Positions 1 to 6,565 of a stretch of DNA of 10,882 nucleotides are shown piece after piece; position 1 is the stretch's first letter, and each line of letters begins with the position of its first letter. The notes below the pieces were generated by a model. It made no database searches. It was not told the origin of the DNA and was given only the letters and a program-made list of their open reading frames with translations. The position numbers and the translations under genes are program-made. Origin of the DNA: WVWW01 sp041568335 (GTDB lineage: Bacteria; Acidobacteriota; Polarisedimenticolia; Polarisedimenticolales; Polarisedimenticolaceae); assembly GCA_041568335.1 (NCBI GenBank), contig JBFFZZ010000085.1, positions 1-10,882 of the forward strand, read 5' to 3'.

Positions 1-885
1 GGCCTGATGCTCGGTGCCGCGCGGCACGAAGACGTGGATCTCGACCTCTTCGCCAGGCCCCTCGGGGTCGTGGGTCGAGACGACGTCGATCATGTTGCTG
101 CCGGTGCACCAGGCGAAGTCGTGGACGGCGCGCTGGCGATAGCGGTGCCAGACGATCCCGTCGACCGGACCGTCGCCTTCCGGGCCGCCTTTCCCGGTGG
201 CCACGACGTTCCAACCCTCCGGCAGACCGATGCGCACGTCGAAGTCGGCATAGTCGGCGTAAAACTCGGTCGGTCCGTGGAACTGGTGCGCGTTCCAGCG
301 GTCTTTTGTCGCGCCGCGCACGCCGACGATCTCCATCACCGCCACCTTGGGGAACCACTGCGCGACGAGGAAGTAGTCGAGACGTCCACCGGTCCGCGCG
401 ATCGGCACCGGGAGCTTCGCCTCGAACTCGATCTCCAGCTCGACGGTCTCGCCTGGACGCAACGGCGGATCGAGGGTCAGCTCGATCAGCGACCGATCCA
501 ACGGGTTCCCGTCGTCGGGACGGATCGGCTCCCACGCGACGTCGGCATCCCCGCGACGGATCGAGGTCGGCTCGGTCCAACCCCACGGATCGTCGAATCG
601 CCGAACCAGCTCATCGGCGTCGAAGCGGCCGGGAGGAACGCCGCGCATCCAGGTGGTCTGTTCGTGGGAAAAGGCATTGAGGTAGAGATGCAACGGCATG
701 CGAGCGAGCGTGGTCCTCGAAGGGTTGGTCCAGCGGATCGTCTCCCTGCCGTCGAGCGCCCGCGTCTCGGGGTCGAGCCGCACCTCGATCTCGTAGGCGA
801 TCCAGGTCTCGGGCAACTCGAGCGCGGCGGTCCCCGGCGCGAGCAACAGCGCGCACGATACGAACCAGCCGGTTCTTGGTCGCAC
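1..885 (-). CDS. M1-family metallopeptidase, N-terminal part (3' end off window)
   Basis: Secreted or periplasmic zinc aminopeptidase-like protein; only its first 295 residues lie here, and the catalytic HEXXH zinc site expected further on is outside the window. The reading frame stays open to base 1. The start chosen is GTG at 885 because GGGGGA lies five bases upstream and a signal peptide follows directly (MRPRT, hydrophobic stretch about residues 6-20, likely cleavage near GTAA before LELPE). Family hallmarks visible are the beta-sandwich opening YEIEVRLDPETRALDGRETI (31-50), MPLHLYLNAF (63-72), QWFPKVAV (176-183), FHGPTEFYADYADFDV (202-217), LPEGWNVVATG (221-231) and VHDFAWC (254-260). 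In this family the last motif precedes the catalytic domain. The gene is divergent from the NfeD gene. The M1 assignment is from family motifs; substrate is unknown, and peptidase activity cannot be confirmed without the missing half. Confidence 0.87.
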   Translation of the reverse strand, partial: MRPRTGWFVSCALLLAPGTAALELPETWIAYEIEVRLDPETRALDGRETIRWTNPSRTTLARMPLHLYLNAFSHEQTTWMRGVPPGRFDADELVRRFDDPWGWTEPTSIRRGDADVAWEPIRPDDGNPLDRSLIELTLDPPLRPGETVELEIEFEAKLPVPIARTGGRLDYFLVAQWFPKVAVMEIVGVRGATKDRWNAHQFHGPTEFYADYADFDVRIGLPEGWNVVATGKGGPEGDGPVDGIVWHRYRQRAVHDFAWCTGSNMIDVVSTHDPEGPGEEVEIHVFVPRGTEHQA

Positions 886-890
886 GTTCG

Positions 891-896
891 TCCCCC
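891..896 (-). promoter_or_regulatory. Ribosome binding site for the M1 peptidase GTG start
   Basis: GGGGGA on the minus strand, five bases before the GTG at 885. It supports this non-ATG start. The next in-frame ATG is at codon 63, inside the conserved N-terminal domain. Confidence 0.55.
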
Positions 897-1187
897 GTTT
901 TTTCCCAGCCGCGAGCTCGCGGTTCAGAGCGAAGTCGTTGTCGATCCGTGCCCGGACGGCCGCCGATGTTACAGGAACCCTGCCGCAGAAAGGAAGCATC
1001 CGGTGGACCCGGGTTCGGGATTCACGCACGCGAGAAGCGTGACAATCGGGATAGAATCGGGTCGTTGCGCATCGAATAACTAAGGATTTCGCGTGTACCA
1101 TCGAGCGTAACCGGTCGTTCGTTCGACCCACAGCTTGAAAGACACGCGATCCCGATGCAGATGACCGATTTTCTGGCGAAAGCCCTC

Positions 1188-1193
1188 GAGGAG
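1188..1193 (+). promoter_or_regulatory. Ribosome binding site deciding the NfeD start
   Basis: GAGGAG six bases before ATG at 1200. The two upstream in-frame ATGs (1155 and 1161) have no comparable purine-rich site, so 1200 is preferred. Confidence 0.55.
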
Positions 1194-1199
1194 CCCACG

Positions 1200-1628
1200 A
1201 TGAGCTGGTGGATCTGGATACTGGCGGGCCTGGCGTTGCTGGCGGTGGAGATCATGGTCCCGGGAGGGATCATCTTCCTGTTCTTCGGCGTCTCGGCGAT
1301 CGTCGTCGGCATCCTTGCCGCGATCGGCGTCGGCGGCCCGCTGTGGATGCAGGCGCTGATCTTCTCGGTCATGTCGGTCGTCTCGCTGCTGACCATGCGT
1401 GGCCCGATTTTGCGCCGGATGGACGCGCACGGGTTCGAGGCCGACGAGGTCGACTCGCTGGTCGGAGAGGACGTCGTGTTGAGCGAGAAGATCGGGCCCA
1501 ACGGCAAGGGCAAGGGTGAATTGCGCGGGACCTCCTGGACCGTCGTGAATCTCGGCGATACCGCGATGTCCAAGGGCCAAGCCCGAACCGTCGAACGTGT
1601 TGACGGTTTGACACTTTACGTTCGCTGA
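1200..1628 (+). CDS. Short NfeD-family membrane protein with OB-fold
   Basis: A 142-residue membrane protein of the short NfeD type (YbbJ-like), a family known to partner SPFH proteins in the cytoplasmic membrane. Three predicted transmembrane segments lie at about residues 4-20 (starting WWIWILAGLALLAVEIMVP), 23-43 and 47-66. A soluble C-terminal OB-fold-like domain (about 85-142) carries the family pattern LVGEDVVL, then GKGELRGTSWTV, ending VDGLTLYVR. The serine-protease domain of long NfeD proteins is absent, as expected for this form. The start at 1200 rests on a GAGGAG site; ATGs at 1155 and 1161 would add 15 or 13 residues before the first membrane segment and cannot be excluded. The SPFH gene follows after 15 nt, so the two are almost certainly co-transcribed. 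In the known NfeD/SPFH pairs the OB-fold is thought to help assemble or anchor the SPFH oligomer; that role here is inferred. Confidence 0.88.
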   Translation: MSWWIWILAGLALLAVEIMVPGGIIFLFFGVSAIVVGILAAIGVGGPLWMQALIFSVMSVVSLLTMRGPILRRMDAHGFEADEVDSLVGEDVVLSEKIGPNGKGKGELRGTSWTVVNLGDTAMSKGQARTVERVDGLTLYVR

Positions 1629-1632
1629 AAGT

Positions 1633-1639
1633 AGAGGGG
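1633..1639 (+). promoter_or_regulatory. Ribosome binding site for the SPFH gene
   Basis: AGAGGGG ends four bases before ATG at 1644, inside the 15-nt gap after the NfeD stop. It supports independent re-initiation within one transcript. Confidence 0.55.
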
Positions 1640-1643
1640 TACC

Positions 1644-2570
1644 ATGACTGAATCCTTGATCGTCTTCGGCGTCGTCGCCGTCGTCGTCATCATCGTGATC
1701 GCGAAGACCGCGGTCATCGTGCCGCAACAGAACTCCTACGTGGTCGAGCGGCTGGGCAAGTACCACAAGACGCTCAACGCCGGCTTTCACATCCTGTTCC
1801 CGTTCCTCGACACGGTGCGTTACAAACACTCGCTGAAGGAACGGGCCGTCGACATCGACGAGCAGATCTGCATCACGCGCGACAACGTCCAGGTCGGTGT
1901 GGATGGCGTGCTGTACCTCAAGGTGATGGACCCGCAGCGGGCGTCCTACGGCGTGGCGAACTACCTGTTCGCCATCAGCCAGCTCGCCCAGACCACGCTG
2001 CGTAGCGAGATCGGCAAGATCGACCTCGACCGCACGTTCGAGGAGCGCACCACGATCAACGTCCAGGTCGTGACCGAGCTGGACAAGGCCTCGGATCCCT
2101 GGGGCATCAAGGTGCTGCGCTACGAGATCAAGAACATCAACCCGCCGCGCGACGTGCTCGCCGCGATGGAAAAACAGATGCGCGCCGAGCGCGAAAAGCG
2201 CGCCGTGATCCTCACCTCCGAGGGCGAGCGCGACGCCCGGATCAACGAGGCCGAGGGCGAGAAGCAGCAGGTGATCAAGGCCTCCGAGGCGGCCAAGCAG
2301 CGCCAGATCAACGAGGCCGAGGGTGAGGGCCAGGCGATCCTCACGGTCGCGGCGGCGACGGCGGAAGGACTCGCCAAGGTCGCCGCGGCGACCCAGCTGC
2401 CCGGGGGCTACGAGGCGGTCCAACTGCGGGTTGCCGAGGACTACATCGCCCGCTTCGGCGAGCTGGCCAAGCAGTCCAACACGATGATCCTGCCGTCGAA
2501 CGCGGCCGATGTCGCCGCGATGATCGGCACCGCGATGAAGGTCATCGAGAAGTTTCGTCCGGGGGTGTAA
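1644..2570 (+). CDS. qmcA: SPFH/Band 7 (stomatin-like) membrane protein, QmcA type
   Basis: A 308-residue membrane-anchored SPFH protein, close to the usual QmcA/paraslipin length. An N-terminal hydrophobic segment (about 5-24) is followed directly by the Band 7 domain: VIVPQQNSYVVERLGKYHKT (24-43), LNAGFHILFPFLD (44-56), then TRDNVQVGVDGVLYLKVMDP (78-97), YLFAISQLAQTTLRSEIGK (107-125) and the GIKVLRYEIKNINPPRDV stretch (154-171). A charged helical coiled-coil region follows (about 172-250), rich in Glu, Ala and Lys, with the heptapeptide INEAEGE occurring twice. In this family the coiled coil drives assembly of large ring-like oligomers that organise membrane microdomains and in some species enclose membrane proteases. 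It sits between its usual NfeD partner and a TPR/CRTAC1 lipoprotein gene 9 nt downstream. Family assignment is firm; the specific clients are unknown. Confidence 0.93.
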   Translation: MTESLIVFGVVAVVVIIVIAKTAVIVPQQNSYVVERLGKYHKTLNAGFHILFPFLDTVRYKHSLKERAVDIDEQICITRDNVQVGVDGVLYLKVMDPQRASYGVANYLFAISQLAQTTLRSEIGKIDLDRTFEERTTINVQVVTELDKASDPWGIKVLRYEIKNINPPRDVLAAMEKQMRAEREKRAVILTSEGERDARINEAEGEKQQVIKASEAAKQRQINEAEGEGQAILTVAAATAEGLAKVAAATQLPGGYEAVQLRVAEDYIARFGELAKQSNTMILPSNAADVAAMIGTAMKVIEKFRPGV

Positions 2571-2579
2571 CCTGGGGTC

Positions 2580-4883
2580 GTGATCGTCGGCCCGTTCAAT
2601 CGATTCCAGCCCACCGCGCGACGGCCGGCTCTAGCCGCCGTCGCGTTGGTGCTTGGGTGCGCCGGCTGCTCCGGCCCGCAGGACGCGGTCGAATCCAATG
2701 AGCCGTCGGCGGCCGGCAAGGCCGGCCCATCGGGTCACGAGCGCATGCTCGCCCTGTTGAAGGAAGTCGCCGACGGGACCGTCGCCGATCATCCGTTGCT
2801 CAGCGAAAAGCGATCGATTCAGCTGCGCGAACAGCTCGCGGCGGTGCCCGCCGACGCGCACCCCCAACAGAAGCTCGGGCTGCACCTCGCCCTCGGCGAG
2901 GAGGCGCTGCGGCAGAACCGGCTCGCGGAAGGCATCGGCTACCTCGAGCAGGCTTACCGCGACGTCGAGGGCTTCTACGAGATCGGCGGCGTGCACCCCA
3001 AGGCGGTGTTCAACACGGCCTACCGGCTGGCGATCGGTCACATGCGACTGGGAGAGACGCAGAACTGCTGTCTGAAACATGCGCCGGAGAGCTGCCTGCT
3101 GCCGATTCGCGGGGGTGGTATCCACGAGAGCCAGGCCGGCTCGCGCAAGGCGATCGAGTTCTTCCAACGCGCGCTCGAGCTTGCCCCGCTTGACTCCGAT
3201 GTCCATTTCAACGCCAAGTGGCTGCTCAACATCGCCTACATGACGATCGACGACTACCCCGAAGGGGTCCCGGAGAGGTGGCGCATCCCGGAATCGCTGT
3301 ATCGATCGGCGGAGTCGATCCCCCGATTCGTCAATCGCGCTCCCGGGCTGGGCCTCGACACCTTCGATCTCGCCGGCGGGGCGATCGTCGAGGACTTCGA
3401 CGGCGACGGCCTGCTCGACATCTTCGTCTCGACCTACGATCCGACGGAGCACCTCCATTACTTCCGCAACAACGGGCGCGGCGGGTTCGAGGACCGCAGC
3501 GTGGAGGCCAACCTCGAGGGCCTTCTCGGGGGCTTCAATCTGGTGCACGCCGACCACGATAACGACGGCGACGCCGACGTCCTCGTCCTGCGAGGCGCCT
3601 GGCTCGGTGCCGAGGGCCACGTGCCCAACTCCCTGTTGCGGAACGAAGGCGAGGGGCGCTTCGTCGACGTGACGTTCGAATCGGGGCTCGGGGTGGCGCA
3701 CTACCCGACCCAGACCGCCGGCTGGGCCGATTTCGACGGCGACGGCGACCTCGATCTCTACATCGGCAACGAGTCCGACGAATCGACGCGGTCCCCGGGC
3801 CAGCTGTTTCGCAACGAGGGGAACGGCACGTTCGTCGATGTGGCGGCGACCGCGGGGGTGACCAACGACGGCTTTGCCAAGTCGGTCGCCTGGGGGGATT
3901 ACGACAACGACGGGGATCCGGACCTGTACGTCTCGAATCTCGGCGGCGTCAACCGGTTGTACCGCAACGACGGCGAGGGCTCGTTTACCGACATCGCCCG
4001 CGAGCTCGGCGTCGAGGGGCCGTCGATGAGCTTCGCCTCGTGGTTCTGGGATTACGACAACGATGGCGACCTGGATCTCTACGTCGCCGCCTACGACTGG
4101 AACGCCGGCGGGCTCGACGCCTATGTCCGCAGTCAGCTCGGCGTGCCGCACGGCATCGAGACGACCGCGTTGTACCGCAACGACGGCAGCGGACGGTTCG
4201 AGGATGTCGGGGCCGCAGCCGGATTCGCCTCCGTGACGCTACCGATGGGCGCCAATTTCGGCGATGCGGACAACGACGGCTGGCTCGACGTCTATCTCGG
4301 GACGGGCTACCCGGACTACGAGGCGCTGATGCCCAACGTCCTGTATCGAAACCGCGACGGCCGGACCTTCGTCGACGTCACCTACGCGGCGGGTCTGGGG
4401 CATCTGCAGAAAGGCCATGCGGTCGTCTTTGCCGATCTCGACCAGGACGGCGATCAGGACCTGTTCGAGCAGATCGGCGGGTTCTACCTCGGCGACAAGT
4501 TCGCCAACGCGTTGTTCGAGAATCCCGGTTCCGGCAACCGCTGGCTCACGGTCGAGCTTCAGGGTCGCAACGCCAATCGTTCGGCCATCGGTGCGCGCAT
4601 CCGCGTCGATGTGGTCGAGAACGGCGCGAAGCGGAGCATCCGTCGCGCGGTGACCACCGGCGGCAGCTTCGGATCGAATCCGCTGCGCCAGACGATCGGC
4701 CTCGGCCGGGCCACCGCAATCGAGCGGCTCGAGATCCGCTGGCCCGGCTCGAGGACGGTCCAGACGATCGAGGGCCTGGCGCTCGATCGCTTCGTCCGTG
4801 TCGTCGAGGGCGAGGACGAGCATGCCGTAAGCGTGCAGGAACCGATTCGGCTCGGCTCGACCGGTCAGGAACCCTCGCGGTAG
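2580..4883 (+). CDS. TPR-CRTAC1 fusion lipoprotein (FG-GAP repeats, ASPIC/UnbV)
   Basis: A 767-residue exported protein, probably lipid-anchored: basic N-terminus, hydrophobic stretch about 16-26, candidate lipobox cysteines C27 (VLGC) and C30 (CAGC). Residues about 55-245 form a helical TPR-like region containing the cysteine motif NCCLKHAPESCLLPI (162-176), then GSRKAIEFFQRALELAP (187-203) and WLLNIAYMT (214-222), a signature I associate with this CRTAC1 subfamily. Residues 270-630 hold seven FG-GAP/VCBS calcium loops at about 272, 325, 384, 440, 491, 562 and 619 (for example DFDGDGDLDLYI, DYDNDGDPDLYV), consistent with a seven-bladed beta-propeller. The C-terminus is an ASPIC/UnbV domain (about 652-745: GNRWLTVELQGRNANRSAIG, RRAVTTGGSFGSNP, IRWPGS). 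GTG at 2580 is the only sensible start, since the frame is closed by the SPFH stop at 2568-2570. It is the third gene of the NfeD-SPFH unit. Biochemical function is unknown; adhesion or protein scaffolding is plausible. Confidence 0.9.
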   Translation: MIVGPFNRFQPTARRPALAAVALVLGCAGCSGPQDAVESNEPSAAGKAGPSGHERMLALLKEVADGTVADHPLLSEKRSIQLREQLAAVPADAHPQQKLGLHLALGEEALRQNRLAEGIGYLEQAYRDVEGFYEIGGVHPKAVFNTAYRLAIGHMRLGETQNCCLKHAPESCLLPIRGGGIHESQAGSRKAIEFFQRALELAPLDSDVHFNAKWLLNIAYMTIDDYPEGVPERWRIPESLYRSAESIPRFVNRAPGLGLDTFDLAGGAIVEDFDGDGLLDIFVSTYDPTEHLHYFRNNGRGGFEDRSVEANLEGLLGGFNLVHADHDNDGDADVLVLRGAWLGAEGHVPNSLLRNEGEGRFVDVTFESGLGVAHYPTQTAGWADFDGDGDLDLYIGNESDESTRSPGQLFRNEGNGTFVDVAATAGVTNDGFAKSVAWGDYDNDGDPDLYVSNLGGVNRLYRNDGEGSFTDIARELGVEGPSMSFASWFWDYDNDGDLDLYVAAYDWNAGGLDAYVRSQLGVPHGIETTALYRNDGSGRFEDVGAAAGFASVTLPMGANFGDADNDGWLDVYLGTGYPDYEALMPNVLYRNRDGRTFVDVTYAAGLGHLQKGHAVVFADLDQDGDQDLFEQIGGFYLGDKFANALFENPGSGNRWLTVELQGRNANRSAIGARIRVDVVENGAKRSIRRAVTTGGSFGSNPLRQTIGLGRATAIERLEIRWPGSRTVQTIEGLALDRFVRVVEGEDEHAVSVQEPIRLGSTGQEPSR

Positions 4884-6565
4884 GGCCGGCCGCTGCGGAA
4901 CAGCTCGTGTCGCTGCCGCAGGCCTTCGGCAAACAGCATCATCTGCTCGCGCTGCGGCGGGGAGAGTTGCTGCGCGATCCGCGCCATCGTGTCGCGGACG
5001 ATCTTCATCGCCGAATCGAGCGTGGCCACGGCCTTGGTGAAGTCGCCCGATTCCGCCTGCGCCACGGCCAGCAGATCGAGGTAACGAGGATCGCTGAACT
5101 GCGTGCCCTCGTTGAGCTGCTGCGCCAGCTGCAACGACGTCGCCCCGTCGCGCAGGTCCGCCTGCGGGCAAACGGAAAGCGCCCAGGCCAGGTCGCGGGT
5201 CGTCGTCGGGTTCGAGGGGTTGAGCCGATGCGCTTTGCGGTACGCGTCGATCGCGTCGGCGTAACGTTGGAGCTCCCAGAGCGCAATGGCCATGCCCGCA
5301 TACATTTCCACGTTGCCGGGGTCGAGCCGCAGCGCGAACGCGAAAACGTTGACCGCCTCCGAGGGTTGGCCGTCGATCAGCAACAGGTTGGCGAGGTTGT
5401 GCTGGACGTCGGAACGTCCCGGGAACCGGGCACCCGCCCGGCGGGCCATCTCCAGCCCGGCATCGGTCTGCCCCATCTGGAACAACAGCGAGCCGAGGTT
5501 GCTCTGGACCTCGGGCAGGTCGGGGTCGAGTTCCAGCGCACGGCGATAGGCCTCGACGGCCTCGGGAAACTGGTTGGTGCGCGCCAGGATCATCCCGAGG
5601 TCCGCGTGGACCGACGCGTCACCCGGCGCGAGCGTCACCGCTCGCTGGATCATCGCGGTGGCGCGCTGCGCGTCACCCGCGCCGAGGAACATCCGCGCCG
5701 ACGCGATCAACCCGGGGATCGACTCCGGGTTGGCCTTGAGCAGCTTTTCGAGCGCTTGTTGCGCTTCCTGTGGCCGTCCCGCGGCGAGCGCCCTGTTGGC
5801 GTTGGCGAGCAGCCAGTTCGAGCTGACACCCTCCTGCAGGATGACTTCGTCACGCGGAGGGTCGGGGAACGACGCCATCTCGCCGGGTTGCATCTTGATC
5901 GCCACGGTCTCCGCCAACCGGCGCTCGAGCTCGGCGGCCGATTCGTCCCCGCGCACGCTGTGGACGTGCGACAGGTGGTGGTGCACCGCGGCTTCCTGGG
6001 GCGAGATCGACGCGGCTTGCTGGAGGATCTCCAATGCGCGATCGGCATCCTGCTCGGCGAGCGCCACCCGGGCCAGGCCGATCCGCGCGTTGATCGAAAA
6101 CGGATCGAGCTCCAGCGCGCGGGTGTAATGGGTTTCCGCCGCGTCAACGTTCTCCTCGAGGAAATGGGTGAAGCCGAGGTAGAGCTGCAAGGGCGGGTGG
6201 TCCGGTTTCAGCTCCGCCGCTCGTGTGAACCGGTCGAGCGCGGCGCCCTGGTGCGTCTCGCGCAGGACGATCCCCGAGAAGTAGGGCCAGCGCCACTCCT
6301 GGGGATCCAGTCTCGATGCGGTCTCGTAGCAGTCCAGCGCCTGATCGAAGAAACGGTGGATGTCGTAGACGACGCCGAGACGGCCCCAGCGATCGGCCGA
6401 GTCGGGTTGCTCGCGAACGGCGGCGGTCGCTTCGCGGATCTTTTGCTCGACCAGCACCTCGTCGATCTTCGACGGCACCTTGGGTACGGCGACCCCGGAC
6501 TCACCGGAACACGCGACCAGGAGGATCCCGATGAACGGGACCGCGAACGATGGACGTGACGTCAT
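4865..6565 (-). CDS. TPR-repeat lipoprotein
   Basis: A 566-residue predicted lipoprotein composed almost wholly of tetratricopeptide repeats. The signal sequence is MTSRPSFAVPFIGILLVACS with lipobox LVAC and cysteine at position 19. TPR-like helical pairs run from about residue 55 to 520, with clear repeat ends such as ALDCYETASRLDP (76-88), AETHYTRALELDP (143-155), AVEAYRRALELDP (336-348), AVNVFAFALRLDP (404-416) and AIDAYRKAHRLNP (438-450). The distal part, LAWALSVCP (459-467) followed by DPRYLDLLAVAQAESGDFTKAVATL, resembles the closing section of large TPR proteins from Acidobacteriota and Planctomycetota. Its ATG overlaps the stop of the upstream CRTAC1-type gene as ATGA (6562-6565), with AGAGGGGA seven bases before it, so translation is probably coupled. 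TPRs bind proteins; the adjacent CRTAC1 lipoprotein is the obvious candidate partner, by inference. Its 3' end overlaps the convergent gene by 19 nt. Confidence 0.88.
   Translation of the reverse strand: MTSRPSFAVPFIGILLVACSGESGVAVPKVPSKIDEVLVEQKIREATAAVREQPDSADRWGRLGVVYDIHRFFDQALDCYETASRLDPQEWRWPYFSGIVLRETHQGAALDRFTRAAELKPDHPPLQLYLGFTHFLEENVDAAETHYTRALELDPFSINARIGLARVALAEQDADRALEILQQAASISPQEAAVHHHLSHVHSVRGDESAAELERRLAETVAIKMQPGEMASFPDPPRDEVILQEGVSSNWLLANANRALAAGRPQEAQQALEKLLKANPESIPGLIASARMFLGAGDAQRATAMIQRAVTLAPGDASVHADLGMILARTNQFPEAVEAYRRALELDPDLPEVQSNLGSLLFQMGQTDAGLEMARRAGARFPGRSDVQHNLANLLLIDGQPSEAVNVFAFALRLDPGNVEMYAGMAIALWELQRYADAIDAYRKAHRLNPSNPTTTRDLAWALSVCPQADLRDGATSLQLAQQLNEGTQFSDPRYLDLLAVAQAESGDFTKAVATLDSAMKIVRDTMARIAQQLSPPQREQMMLFAEGLRQRHELFRSGRPYREGS

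Larger units (their letters stand above)
886..1199. other. Divergent intergenic region
   Basis: About 310 bases between the M1 peptidase (minus) and the NfeD gene (plus) with no credible gene. It must hold both promoters, but neither is clear. On the plus strand TAGAAT at 1052-1057 matches five of six bases of a sigma-70 -10 box without a recognisable -35. On the minus strand TAACAT (966-971) is a weak -10 candidate. Two short inverted repeats are visible: TCACGC/GCGTGA with a 9-nt loop (1022-1042) and GGTCG/CGACC with a 6-nt loop (1113-1128). Neither is followed by a T-run, so they are not terminators; they could be operators or chance. The last 45 bases (1155-1199) stay in frame with the NfeD gene and would be coding if an earlier ATG were used. 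Confidence 0.45.

Noticed and set aside
7..1083. 358-codon plus-strand frame over the M1 peptidase
   Set aside because: The opposite strand encodes a clear signal peptide and M1 motifs up to the window edge; the plus frame resembles nothing.
2631..4151. 506-codon minus-strand frame antisense to the fused lipoprotein, and a 447-codon one over the SPFH gene (1080-2423)
   Set aside because: Both are antisense shadows of well-supported genes and show no family features.
4877..4893. GC-rich palindrome (GGCCGGCC at 4884-4891) at the convergent junction as a terminator
   Set aside because: No T-tract follows on either strand and the loop would be too small for a stable hairpin; it is probably a chance GC palindrome.
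4040..6559. 839-codon open frame on the plus strand, antisense to the TPR lipoprotein and out of frame with the fused lipoprotein
   Set aside because: The translation is Arg-rich and low in recognisable motifs over the first part, then mirrors the TPR gene. The competing frames have signal peptides, domains and ribosome sites. Long spurious frames are expected in GC-rich DNA.
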